Below are positions 53,586 through 61,768 of a stretch of 64,000 bases of DNA, one piece after another; position 1 is the stretch's first letter, and the number at the start of each line of letters is the position of its first letter. The notes below the pieces were generated by a model. That model saw nothing but the letters and a program-made list of their open reading frames with translations, had not been told where the DNA came from and searched no databases. This DNA is from Gordonia asplenii (GTDB lineage: Bacteria; Actinomycetota; Actinomycetes; Mycobacteriales; Mycobacteriaceae). The DNA is taken from NCBI RefSeq assembly GCF_012933505.1, contig NZ_JABBNB010000011.1:118596-182595 (forward strand). Direction: 5' to 3'. The translations under genes and the position numbers were made by a program.

Positions 53586-54416
53586 GTGAGGGCAGCGACG
53601 CGGATCGCGGCGGGCCGTCGACACTCGGTCGCTTGCCGCGACGACGGAACCGCACTGGCAATCGGCAACAACGGCGCGGGCGAGTGTGACGTCGACACCT
53701 GGACCGACGTCGTCGCGGTTGCCGCGGGCAATGTGCACACCGCGCGTAATACCGGACGCTCACACAGCGTCGGACTGCACGACGACGGAACCGTCGTCGC
53801 GTCGGGCTGGCACGGTGACGGGCAGACCGACGTCGCAGCGTGGCGCGGCGTCGTCGACGTCGCTGCCGGGTGGCGCACGACGCTGGGTGTTCGGCGGGAC
53901 GGGACGGTGCTGGCGACCGGCCGCGGCCGGGAAGGCCAGCTCGACGTCGGGGCCTGGCGGGGAATCGTCGCGGCGAGTTGCGGCGATTGGCACAGTGTCG
54001 GGCTGCGCGACGACGGGAGCGTCGTCGCGACCGGAAGCAACCGGCGCGGGCAATGCGACGTCGAAGGGTGGCGCGACGTCGTAGCGATCTCCGCCGGGTA
54101 CCTGACAACCGTCGGATTACGTAGCGACGGAACGGTGCTGGTCACCGGGTATGGCGGGTGGGATGTCGCCGGCTGGCGCGACGGCGTCGCGGTGGCCGTG
54201 GGGAGCTACCACCTGTTGGCGCTGTTCGACGACGGGACGGTGCGCGCCGTCGGCGACGACACGTTTGGGCAGTGCGACGTAGCGGGGTGGGCCGGCGTCG
54301 TCGCGATCGACGCCGGATCGACGCACTCACTCGGGCTGCTCGACGACGGCAGCGTCGTCGGCGCGGGCCGCAACGACGACCGGCAGTGCGACGTCGGCGA
54401 CTGGCGGCTGCGTTAG
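53586..54416 (+). CDS. RCC1-like beta-propeller repeat protein
   Basis: The 276-residue protein starts at GTG 53586. It is built of six or seven repeats of about 38 residues with the pattern HSVGL-x-DDG-[TS]-V-x-A-x-G-x(6)-GQxDVxxWxxVVAxxAG, as in RCC1/BNR-type propellers. It has no signal peptide or membrane segment, so it appears cytosolic. Bacterial RCC1-like proteins are mostly uncharacterised. The repeats end close to the C-terminus (GQCDVAGWAGVVAIDAG and a last QCDVGDWRLR). The role is unknown. Confidence 0.82.
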   Translation: MRAATRIAAGRRHSVACRDDGTALAIGNNGAGECDVDTWTDVVAVAAGNVHTARNTGRSHSVGLHDDGTVVASGWHGDGQTDVAAWRGVVDVAAGWRTTLGVRRDGTVLATGRGREGQLDVGAWRGIVAASCGDWHSVGLRDDGSVVATGSNRRGQCDVEGWRDVVAISAGYLTTVGLRSDGTVLVTGYGGWDVAGWRDGVAVAVGSYHLLALFDDGTVRAVGDDTFGQCDVAGWAGVVAIDAGSTHSLGLLDDGSVVGAGRNDDRQCDVGDWRLR

Positions 54417-54430
54417 CGACCCGCTCGCAC

Positions 54431-54460
54431 ATCTGACAGCCCGAGCTCAGGCCGTCAGAT
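54431..54460. terminator. Hairpin between convergent genes
   Basis: ATCTGAC and GTCAGAT are perfect complements enclosing a 3-bp inner stem. The hairpin lies at the end of the RCC1 gene and overlaps the last codons of the convergent hydrolase gene, so it may end both transcripts. Confidence 0.55.
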
Positions 54461-55204
54461 CACTTCGACCTTCCGCAGGTGCCGGTCGAAGAAGCCGGTG
54501 TCCAGGCGACCGTCGGCGGGCACCTTGCGGTGGCTGCCCGGGAACGCCAGCATCACCTTCTCCTCGGATCCGAACGCGTCGAACAGCCGCAGTTGCTCGT
54601 CGCGGGTGATCTCCTCGTCGTCGAGCGGACTGAGGAACTCGATGGGAATGGTGACCTGCGCCGCCGCGTCGACGAGGAAGTCGTAGGCGAAGCCCCCGCC
54701 GAACGTGGCAGCGGTGATCCGTGAGTCGGCTACCGCCAACGGGACGCCGATCGACATCGCGACATTCATTCCGGCGTAGCCGACCGGGCCGTCGGCGACC
54801 TCGGGGAGCGCCGCGACGGCGTCGAGCATGGCCCGCCACTCGGGGACGGCGCGCTGCGCGAGCGATTCGTTGAACTCGGCGAGGATCCCGACGTACGGTC
54901 GTCCGGCGCGCCGCTCCCGCTGGAAGGACTCGGTCCACTCGGTGTCTTGGGCGGTTTTCGGTCGGCCGCCGTGGCCGGGCGCGTTGATCGCGGCGACGTG
55001 GAAGCCCGACCGTGCCCAGTTGCGGGCGCGGGCGACGAAACCGGGTACCCGAATGTGCATGCCGCCGGGATGACCCGCCAGCAGGAGCGGAGCGGGAGCG
55101 TCGTCGGGACCCGACGTCGGGGACCAGAGGACGCCGGGAACGTCGTCGCAGGTGAAGGAGCGTTCGATGATGCCGTCGTCGACGGCAGAGGTGGTGAAGT
55201 ACAT
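54455..55204 (-). CDS. Alpha/beta hydrolase-fold protein, nucleophile apparently lost
   Basis: The 249-residue protein follows the alpha/beta hydrolase layout: LLLAGHPGGMHIRVPGF, FHVAAINAPGHGG, a late acid region (SPLDDEEITRDEQL) and PGSHRKVP with the expected His. At the nucleophile elbow, however, it reads GYAGMNVAMSIG where related enzymes have G-x-G-L-S-M-G; Asn stands in the Ser place. It may therefore be non-catalytic. An AraC-type regulator starts on the other strand about 195 bp away. Confidence 0.75.
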   Translation of the reverse strand: MYFTTSAVDDGIIERSFTCDDVPGVLWSPTSGPDDAPAPLLLAGHPGGMHIRVPGFVARARNWARSGFHVAAINAPGHGGRPKTAQDTEWTESFQRERRAGRPYVGILAEFNESLAQRAVPEWRAMLDAVAALPEVADGPVGYAGMNVAMSIGVPLAVADSRITAATFGGGFAYDFLVDAAAQVTIPIEFLSPLDDEEITRDEQLRLFDAFGSEEKVMLAFPGSHRKVPADGRLDTGFFDRHLRKVEVI

Positions 55205-55399
55205 GGCTGGAGCCTTTCGGAGTATGCGTTTTCCGTGGGGCTCCGGCGACTCATCGCGCCGTGGTGACCGTGCCTTCGAAATGGAGCACCCACATTCTCA
55301 TTGCGTTCACGGGGCACCTCCAATCGGCCGGGACGGACGACGACAACTGTAGCGGCCCGGTAGGCGCGCGGTCATCTCATTTATTCCGCGTGCGACGCT

Positions 55400-55801
55400 G
55401 TGCGGGTGAGTTTCACCCCGCGCGAAGATGCGAACCGGCGTCTGCTGCGTGCCCGCGACGCGATGGACCGGCACTACGCACAGCCGGTCGACGTCGCCGC
55501 ACTGGCGCGGATCGCGCTCATGTCACCTGCGCATTTCAGTCGCGAGTTCAAAGCCACCTTCGGTGAGACTCCGCACCGCTACCTGCAGCGACGTCGGATC
55601 GAACGGGCGATGGCCCGTCTACGCGACACCGACGAGTCGATCACCGACGTCGGGCTGGCGGTCGGGTTCGGTTCCACCGGGACATTCAGCAGAACGTTTC
55701 GGGAGATCGTGGGCCGATCGCCGTCGGAATACCGACGACAGACTGCGCCGCTGCCCGCGCCCGGCTGCGTGGTCCGCGCATGGACCCGCCCGTACATGTA
55801 A
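55400..55801 (+). CDS. AraC-family transcriptional regulator (short)
   Basis: The 133-residue protein contains almost only the double-HTH domain: DAMDRHYAQPVDVAALARIA, SPAHFSREFKATFGETPHRYLQRRRIERA and ITDVGLAVGFGSTGTFSRTFREIVGRSPSEYR. There is no sensor domain. GTG 55400 or 55406 is the start. Such short AraC proteins often sit next to VOC genes, as here (55859 and 56381), and probably control them or the divergent hydrolase. Confidence 0.9.
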   Translation: MRVSFTPREDANRRLLRARDAMDRHYAQPVDVAALARIALMSPAHFSREFKATFGETPHRYLQRRRIERAMARLRDTDESITDVGLAVGFGSTGTFSRTFREIVGRSPSEYRRQTAPLPAPGCVVRAWTRPYM

Positions 55802-55858
55802 TCGATTGAGCAGTTTCGGATAAGCGTCATGTCGTAGGGCCTCCGTAGGGTCGACGGC

Positions 55859-56329
55859 ATGTTCACATCAATCGCCATCACATCCGTATTCGTCCTCGAT
55901 CAGAACGAGGCTCTCGATTTCTATGTCGGCAAGCTCGGGTTCGAGGTGCACGACGACGTCGACATGGGCTTCATGCGCTGGCTCACCATCGCGCTGCCGT
56001 CCGAGCCGCAGCGCCAGGTGCTCCTCGAAGTGCCGGGCGTACACGGCGCTGCACCCGAAACCGTTGCGGCACAACGTGATCTACTCACCAAGGGCGCACT
56101 CGGCATGGCCTTCATCCTCAATACCGACGACTGTCGCGGCACCTACGACGCGCTGCGTGCCAAGGGCGTGGAGTTCACCGAAGAGCCCGTCGAGCAGCCG
56201 TACGGCATCGACTGTGCCCTACGCGATCCCTTCGGCAACCCCATCCGAATCACCCAGCCCAAGCTGGGTCCGGTGGAGATCACCGACGACGACGTCGCGC
56301 GGTGGGGCGGCGAGAAGGTCGACGGATAG
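55859..56329 (+). CDS. VOC family protein downstream of AraC regulator
   Basis: The 156-residue protein has two VOC modules: AITSVFVLDQNEALDFYVGKLGFEV at the start, and GMAFILNTDDCRGTYDALRAKGVEF, with CALRDPFGNPIRITQP near the end. The metal-ligand His is not obvious, since the first module lacks the H of glyoxalase I. It lies 57 nt after the AraC gene and is probably co-regulated. Confidence 0.87.
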   Translation: MFTSIAITSVFVLDQNEALDFYVGKLGFEVHDDVDMGFMRWLTIALPSEPQRQVLLEVPGVHGAAPETVAAQRDLLTKGALGMAFILNTDDCRGTYDALRAKGVEFTEEPVEQPYGIDCALRDPFGNPIRITQPKLGPVEITDDDVARWGGEKVDG

Positions 56330-56380
56330 TCGGGCGCAACCGTCGGATTCCGGCGCGACGTCGGGCGTACACTCCGCCTC

Positions 56381-56800
56381 ATGGCGACCCACGAGCCTCC
56401 CCGCCAGACTGTATTCGCGCAGTTGAAGTACGTGAGCCCGGGAGCGATGAGTCGCTTCCTCGCCGACGCGTTCGGATTCGCGACGCACTTCGCCGTCGAA
56501 GGCGCCGACGGCGAGCTGGAACATGCGCAACTGCGAGTCGGCTCGTCGCTGATCTTCTTGAGTCGGCATCGCGACGACGATCAGTACGGGCTGTCCAGTC
56601 CGCAGGTTCTCGGCGGCGCCTCCGGGAATCTGTGCGTTTGGGTGGCCGACGACCAGCTCGACGCCCATAGCCGCAGGGCCGTCGACGCCGGCGCGACCAT
56701 TCTGAATCCGATTCACGATTCACTCGCGGGGGTGCGAGAGTATTCCTGCACCGATCCGGAAGGGCACGTGTGGACGTTCAGCAGCTACGCCGGTGAATGA
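56381..56800 (+). CDS. VOC family protein (PhnB-like)
   Basis: The 139-residue protein shows FAQLKYVSPGAMSRFLADAF at the start, LRVGSSLIFLSRHRDDDQYG in the middle and REYSCTDPEGHVWTFSSY at the end, as in PhnB-type VOC proteins. It is separated from the previous VOC gene by 51 nt. The substrate is unknown. Confidence 0.85.
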   Translation: MATHEPPRQTVFAQLKYVSPGAMSRFLADAFGFATHFAVEGADGELEHAQLRVGSSLIFLSRHRDDDQYGLSSPQVLGGASGNLCVWVADDQLDAHSRRAVDAGATILNPIHDSLAGVREYSCTDPEGHVWTFSSYAGE

Positions 56801-56986
56801 CTGGCGACCACGAACCTGGTGGAACCTTCGTTCGCCACAATAATCAGTCGGCTACCGTGTCCGATATGACGTCTTGGCGCAGAATCCGGGGGCTTACCTA
56901 CAGCACGATCGATCGGCCGTACGCTTCGAGCTCGAGTTCACGGCAGCGATGGAAGTGAGAGTCTGGTCTGGTTCGACCCGCCGGGT

Positions 56987-58678
56987 TTGTGGCGAGTCGA
57001 AAATGTCGACGGCACACCACGATTGGTGGAAAACGACAGCGACGAGTACCGCTTCGGCGACGACGGCGTCGTCCATCGTCACAAGTCGCCGAACCAACTC
57101 GTCGCGACAATCGGCCTCAGTCCGACACAACTCTTCATGATGTACCGATGGTGGCCGGAACCTGGTCCGGCGACGATTTCGCGAGTCGGTGACCCGAGCC
57201 CACCAGTCGCAGCCACTGTTCGCGGGCGGACCGGCTGGCAGGTCGTGTTCGATGACCCACAGGGTGGACCATCCATCACCGTGGTCATCGACGGCGAGCT
57301 CGGAGTCACCCTCGCCTGGAAGCAGGGTGAGCGTCACCTGGAGATGTCGGACCCGGTACTCGACGACGATTTCGACCCGCAGCTCTTCCGCTTCGACGGC
57401 CCCGCCATCGAAGCGGAAGAACAACGTGAAGCGCAACGTGACCACGAACGGCACATGCATGACCTCACGGCTATGCCGCCGACCCGAATCGCTTGGCTGC
57501 CAACCACGATCAATGTGTCGCCCACCGGTGGCGATCCGCTCACGGGTGCGCTCGACGTGACGGCGAGCCTCGACACACCCCTGTTCGGCGTCCGACGCTG
57601 GCTCACCGGACTCGAAGAACCACCAGTGGATTTTGCCCTTGAGTACTACACACCGCAGGGACGGGCCGAGGTGGGTCCGTGGACCGTCGAACTGCGTGCC
57701 TACTCGGCCGAAATCGTCCCCGCCGACGTCGAGCGCGTGTTCAAGCAACTGACCCTGCCCGATCCGCCTGGCACAATCGATGACGTTCGGGCACACGCGC
57801 AAGCGCGCCGATCCATGGACGAGGAACGCGAAGTGTCAGAGTTTCTCGGAACCGGACGCGATCTGAACGATTACCTCCACGCCGATTATTGGGCCGCGTT
57901 GTTCATCCGGACCGACTTCAGCGACGATGACCGGTGGCGGCGGATCGCATTGGCCGCCGCGGCTCCGGTAGAGAGCGGACACGCCGAGTATCCGACCTTC
58001 CAAGCCGCTCTGACCTGCATCGACAACCCAGAAAACGAGGGGCTCGCACCCGATCAGCTGCTCGCGCGCATCGGCGACGGCCCGCCGATGTTCGCCTTCA
58101 TCGTCGACGCAGTCACTATCTCCGATCCTGAGATGCCCATCCTCGCTCTCGACTGTGGTGATTCCGAATATCGCGAACCCGGGCGCACGTTTCGGGTGAT
58201 CCCGTCGGAGGTGTGCGGCATCGAGAACAACCTGTCGATCGCCAACATGGACTTCCGCGATTTTGCCGACGCGGCCGACGACGACGGCACATTCCGCGGC
58301 TTCCCGCCTCCGCCGCGCTACGTCGGGACATTGGAGCGCGCCGAGCTACTGGCGTTGAGCGAGACCAACCGCTCGACAGCCGCCCTTGCGCGGTTCGGCG
58401 ACGAACTGCTCGGTCTCGTCTACCCGTCGGCGGTCCTCAGCGAACGGTCCCGGAATGATCTGCACACGGCGATCACCGAGCTGGACCCGAGTCCCGATGA
58501 GGTTCGAGACGGCGTCGACGACTACCTCGCCGCAACGTCGCGCGCCGGTCTGTGTCATTCGGGGTCTGTGCAGATTGTCGGCGGTCACTGGAGCCTGGTC
58601 ATCGACCCCGATACCGGCCGGCTCGAAGCGGCGATGCTGCGCCAGAACCGCCCCGCTTCGACAGCCGATGCCGAATGA
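56987..58678 (+). CDS. DUF6924-containing protein, N-terminus uncertain
   Basis: The frame gives 563 residues from a TTG at 56987 (WRVENVDGTPRLVENDSDEY). Residues about 285-440 match a DUF6924-like domain (DYWAALFIRTDFSDDDRW, VVD-type strand FAFIVDAVTI and RVIPSEVCGIENNLSIANMDF). The C-terminal 100 residues are a helical module. Upstream the same frame stays open to a TGA near 56868 without an ATG or GTG, while an ATG at 56866 in another frame begins MTSWRRIRGLTYSTIDRPYA and stops within 33 codons. A frameshift or a non-standard start is therefore likely. Function unknown. Confidence 0.7.
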   Translation: MWRVENVDGTPRLVENDSDEYRFGDDGVVHRHKSPNQLVATIGLSPTQLFMMYRWWPEPGPATISRVGDPSPPVAATVRGRTGWQVVFDDPQGGPSITVVIDGELGVTLAWKQGERHLEMSDPVLDDDFDPQLFRFDGPAIEAEEQREAQRDHERHMHDLTAMPPTRIAWLPTTINVSPTGGDPLTGALDVTASLDTPLFGVRRWLTGLEEPPVDFALEYYTPQGRAEVGPWTVELRAYSAEIVPADVERVFKQLTLPDPPGTIDDVRAHAQARRSMDEEREVSEFLGTGRDLNDYLHADYWAALFIRTDFSDDDRWRRIALAAAAPVESGHAEYPTFQAALTCIDNPENEGLAPDQLLARIGDGPPMFAFIVDAVTISDPEMPILALDCGDSEYREPGRTFRVIPSEVCGIENNLSIANMDFRDFADAADDDGTFRGFPPPPRYVGTLERAELLALSETNRSTAALARFGDELLGLVYPSAVLSERSRNDLHTAITELDPSPDEVRDGVDDYLAATSRAGLCHSGSVQIVGGHWSLVIDPDTGRLEAAMLRQNRPASTADAE

Positions 58679-58706
58679 GCATGGGCTCCGCGGCCTCAGC
58701 AGTTCG

Positions 58707-58750
58707 ATGACGCCGGACCGGTGACGTGGTCATCCCCGATCCGGCGTCAT
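58707..58750. terminator. Terminator hairpin between convergent genes
   Basis: ATGACGCCGGA (58707-58717) pairs perfectly with TCCGGCGTCAT (58740-58750) around a 22-nt loop. It lies between the DUF6924 gene (plus) and the TetR gene (minus). Confidence 0.65.
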
Positions 58751-58773
58751 ACTCAAGCTGCAGCCAGGACTCC

Positions 58774-59352
58774 TCACTCGGACACGAGTCGGTCGACGAG
58801 CAGCTGCACCCGGGCGTCGACGCCGTCCCTCGGTAGTCGTCCCGCCCTGGTCAGGGTCGCCAGGCCGTGCAGCGCCGCCCAGAACACCTCGGTGTAGAGA
58901 CCGGGTGCGACGCCGTCGCCGGCCACGTCGCCCAGGTTCTCCTGCAACGCGGCGAACGCATCCTTCAAGGGCTCGGCAGTGTCGTCCTGAGCGAAGGCGA
59001 GGCCGCCGTCGAGCTGGAAGATCGCGTCGTAGACAGCGGGGTTGGCGCGAGCGAAGTCGAGATAGGCACGCGCCGGCGCGACGATCCGTTCGCGCGGCGT
59101 CGAAGCGCCCGCCGATGCGGCCCGTACCGCTTGCGCCAACTCGCTCGAGCCTTGCAACGCGACAGCGCCGACGATCTCCCGCTTGCCCCGGAAATGGCTG
59201 TAGAGCACCGGCTGGCTGTACTCGATGCGATCAGCGAGTCTGCGTGTGGTCACGGCATCCCACCCCTGCTGCTCGGCGATTTCACGAGCCGTCGCCACGA
59301 TGAGCCGCTCGCGGTCCGCCCGCTCACGCTGCTTGCGATTGTGCACCGACAT
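58774..59352 (-). CDS. TetR/AcrR family transcriptional regulator
   Basis: The 192-residue protein has the HTH segment RLIVATAREIAEQQGWDAVTTRRLADRIEYSQPVLYSHFRGKREIVGAV, and a C-terminal WHG-type ligand domain. It is divergent from a DUF1772-like membrane gene, and the 108-bp intergenic region contains several CTAG-type dyads that are likely operators. It is therefore probably a local repressor. Confidence 0.92.
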   Translation of the reverse strand: MSVHNRKQRERADRERLIVATAREIAEQQGWDAVTTRRLADRIEYSQPVLYSHFRGKREIVGAVALQGSSELAQAVRAASAGASTPRERIVAPARAYLDFARANPAVYDAIFQLDGGLAFAQDDTAEPLKDAFAALQENLGDVAGDGVAPGLYTEVFWAALHGLATLTRAGRLPRDGVDARVQLLVDRLVSE

Positions 59353-59361
59353 GAGCTGATC

Positions 59362-59442
59362 CTAGCACTGCTAGACAAGGGAGCGTCGACACTGTTAGCG
59401 TCGACACTGAATCTAGCAATACTAGATCCCAGTAGCACTAGT
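59362..59442. promoter_or_regulatory. CTAG-type operators between TetR and DUF1772 genes
   Basis: CTAGCACTGCTAG (59362-59374) and TCTAGCAATACTAGA (59412-59426) are dyads with similar half-sites; ACTAGT (59437-59442) may be a third half-site pair. A direct repeat AGCGTCGACACTG occurs twice between the dyads. They are the probable TetR binding sites. Confidence 0.65.
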
Positions 59443-59460
59443 TCCTTGAAGGGAAGACTG

Positions 59461-59904
59461 ATGACAAGCACACTCGAGGTCGTGACGATCGTGGTCGTCG
59501 GCATCCTGGTCGGCGTGGAGTTCTCCGTCGCCTTCATCGTCAACCGGATCCTCAGCGCGCTGCCCGAGGACAGCAACCAACTCGGACGCGCGCACGGCGG
59601 CCGTATGCTCGGCGCGCTCATGCCCTTTTGGTACGTCGGCTCGGTCGCATTGAGCGTGGCCTGGGCGATCGCCACCTGGGGTCGGTCGAGCACCGGGCTG
59701 ATCCTCGCCGCAGCGGCGTTGCTGCTGGTCAGCGTGGTCATGTCGATCGTGTTGCTCGTCCCGATCAACAACCGAGGCAAGGCCTGGACACCGGAGAACC
59801 GACCCGCTGACTGGAAGGAGCAGATGCAGCGCTGGGATCGCTACCACTACGTCCGCGTCGCCGTGCTCATCGCAGCCTTCGCCCTGCTGGCGGCAGCGGC
59901 CTGA
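59461..59904 (+). CDS. DUF1772-like membrane protein
   Basis: The 147-residue protein has four membrane segments (VVTIVVVGILVGVEFSVAFIV, ALMPFWYVGSVALSVAWAIA, GLILAAAALLLVSVVMSIVLLV and VRVAVLIAAFALLAAAA). The PINNRGKAWTPENRPADWKEQMQRWDRYHYVR loop matches the DUF1772 pattern of PhnI-type membrane proteins (P-x-N...W..RW...H..R). It is controlled by the divergent TetR, and GAAGGGAAG precedes the start. Function unknown. Confidence 0.82.
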   Translation: MTSTLEVVTIVVVGILVGVEFSVAFIVNRILSALPEDSNQLGRAHGGRMLGALMPFWYVGSVALSVAWAIATWGRSSTGLILAAAALLLVSVVMSIVLLVPINNRGKAWTPENRPADWKEQMQRWDRYHYVRVAVLIAAFALLAAAA

Positions 59905-59940
59905 GCCGTCCTGATCGTGGGAGGAAACCTACGACGACAC

Positions 59941-60684
59941 TCAGCGTCGCCGTGCGTACCGCTCCGCGAAGCGTTTCAGGATCCCACTCGGATGGACGAC
60001 ATCGAAGCGTCGTGCGTCACTCTTGAGTTCGTCGGCGGCCTCCGGTGCGACATAGCCGTGGTTGCGATAGGCGCCGATGCGGGTGCGCAAGCCGTCGAGG
60101 TCGAGTTCCGGATGGAATTGAGTCACATACACATTCACGCCGACCCGGAACGCCTGGATCGGGCAGTCGGGCGAGCTCGCAAGGCTGACAGCGTCGGGCG
60201 GCAGCGCGGTCGCCGCTGCTTGATGGCCGCCGTAGGCGTCGAATTCGGTCGGCATCGGCTCGAACAACGGATCGCGCATTCCTTCGTCGGTGAGCGTGAC
60301 GGTCAGCCCGCCGAACGGCTCGCTGTGCGCGCGGTCGATCGTGGCACCGATGATCGCCCCCAGAAGACCCACGCTGTAACCGAAACCGATGAATGGAAAG
60401 TCGATGTCGACGATCCGGGTGAGTAGTTCGAACAGTTCTGCCTCGGCACGCTTCTGCGTGTCGGATTTCGACTCATCCGGATCGCTGACGTCGAACGATC
60501 CGCCACCGAGAACGATGCCCGACCAGTCGCCCAGATCTATCTTTCCGAGCGGCTCGTGACTGACGTTGATCCGCCGCAGACTCGAATCATCGAGCCCGGC
60601 CAACCGTTTCACGGACTGGAACTCGTCGTCGGCCGCATCGCTCTCACGGCGGATCGACAACAGCAGGAAGGGTGCATCGGCCAC
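59941..60684 (-). CDS. Class I glutamine amidotransferase-like protein without catalytic Cys
   Basis: The 247-residue protein follows the GATase fold: WSGIVLGGGSFDVSD, DIDFPFIGFGYSVGLLGA, and the late QFHPELDLDG with the catalytic His and Glu. Where the nucleophile Cys should be (PFLGACYGxG in related actinobacterial proteins), the sequence reads PFIGFGYSVG, so the Cys is replaced by Gly. It cannot hydrolyse glutamine in the usual way. GTG 60684 is the start. It is divergent from the pseudouridine synthase gene. Confidence 0.8.
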   Translation of the reverse strand: MADAPFLLLSIRRESDAADDEFQSVKRLAGLDDSSLRRINVSHEPLGKIDLGDWSGIVLGGGSFDVSDPDESKSDTQKRAEAELFELLTRIVDIDFPFIGFGYSVGLLGAIIGATIDRAHSEPFGGLTVTLTDEGMRDPLFEPMPTEFDAYGGHQAAATALPPDAVSLASSPDCPIQAFRVGVNVYVTQFHPELDLDGLRTRIGAYRNHGYVAPEAADELKSDARRFDVVHPSGILKRFAERYARRR

Positions 60685-60793
60685 GGTAGTCGAGCGTAAC
60701 GGGCGCCACATTCGCGCGCTCGCCCGGAACGGATGCGGGCCGACGTCGGTGGCGCGGTCGGCAGCGCGATACGCCCCTCGGTAACCTCGATCC

Positions 60794-61750
60794 ATGCCTG
60801 CACCACTGCCCGTCAGGGACGGCGTCGGGCCGACACGTCTGCGCGTCCCGACGTCGGGTCCGTGGACGACGATCGCAGAGTTCGTCGTCACGACGTTCGA
60901 TCACCTCGCCGTCGACGCCCTGCACGAGCGATTCGACGCGGGCGAATTCGTCGACGGTGCCGGAGTTCCGATCGACCGCGACACACCACTGGGCGCGCAT
61001 CGATTCATCTGGTATTACCGGCAACTGCCGGCCGAACAGCCGGTCCCGTTCCGCGAGGAAGTACTGCACGTCGACGACGACCTGGTGGTCGTCGACAAAC
61101 CTCACTTCCTCCCGACGACGCCCGGCGGACGCTACCTGCAGGAGTCCGCGCTGGTTCGGCTGCGGATCCGACTCGACAACCCCGACCTGACACCGATTCA
61201 TCGACTGGATCGACCGACGGCCGGCCTGGTGATGTTCTCCGCCCGGCCGGCTACCCGCGGCGCCTACCAGTCGTTGTTCGAGAAGCGGAAAGTCACCAAG
61301 ACGTACGAGGCGATTTCGGCCCGGCCCGCCGGATGGAGTTGCTCGGAGGTCCCGCCGCGTTTCGCGGATCCGATCACCTACCGCAACCACATCCGCGCCG
61401 TCCGCGGAGAGCTGCGGGTCCACGTCGACAATTCGCAGGAGCCCAATTCGGAGACCCTGATCGAGGTCCGCGATGTGGGAACGAGCGCAGCGGGACGCAC
61501 GGTGGTGCATTCGATCCTGAGTCCGCGGTCTGGACGGATGCACCAGCTTCGTGTTCATCTCGCCGCGGTGGACCTGGGAATTCTCGGCGACAGGTGGTAT
61601 CCGAACCTGCTCCCCGAGCAACCCGACGACCACGCGCTCCCCCTCCAACTGCTCGCGCGCGAGCTGGCTTTCACCGATCCGTTGTCGGGTCGTCCTCGAC
61701 GGTTCGTCACACGACGCACGCTGAGTGAGGCGATCGTCGCGCACGCGTGA
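60794..61750 (+). CDS. RluA-family pseudouridine synthase
   Basis: The 318-residue enzyme isomerises uridine in rRNA or tRNA. The catalytic motif PIHRLDRPTAGLVMF carries the active-site Asp (near residue 138); before it comes VVVDKPHFLPTTPGG, and later GRMHQLRVHLAAVDLGILGD. There is no S4 domain at the N-terminus, but an extra segment of about 80 residues precedes the core. The target site is not predictable from this. Confidence 0.9.
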   Translation: MPAPLPVRDGVGPTRLRVPTSGPWTTIAEFVVTTFDHLAVDALHERFDAGEFVDGAGVPIDRDTPLGAHRFIWYYRQLPAEQPVPFREEVLHVDDDLVVVDKPHFLPTTPGGRYLQESALVRLRIRLDNPDLTPIHRLDRPTAGLVMFSARPATRGAYQSLFEKRKVTKTYEAISARPAGWSCSEVPPRFADPITYRNHIRAVRGELRVHVDNSQEPNSETLIEVRDVGTSAAGRTVVHSILSPRSGRMHQLRVHLAAVDLGILGDRWYPNLLPEQPDDHALPLQLLARELAFTDPLSGRPRRFVTRRTLSEAIVAHA

Positions 61751-61768
61751 ACACAGGGGTCCCGCGGA

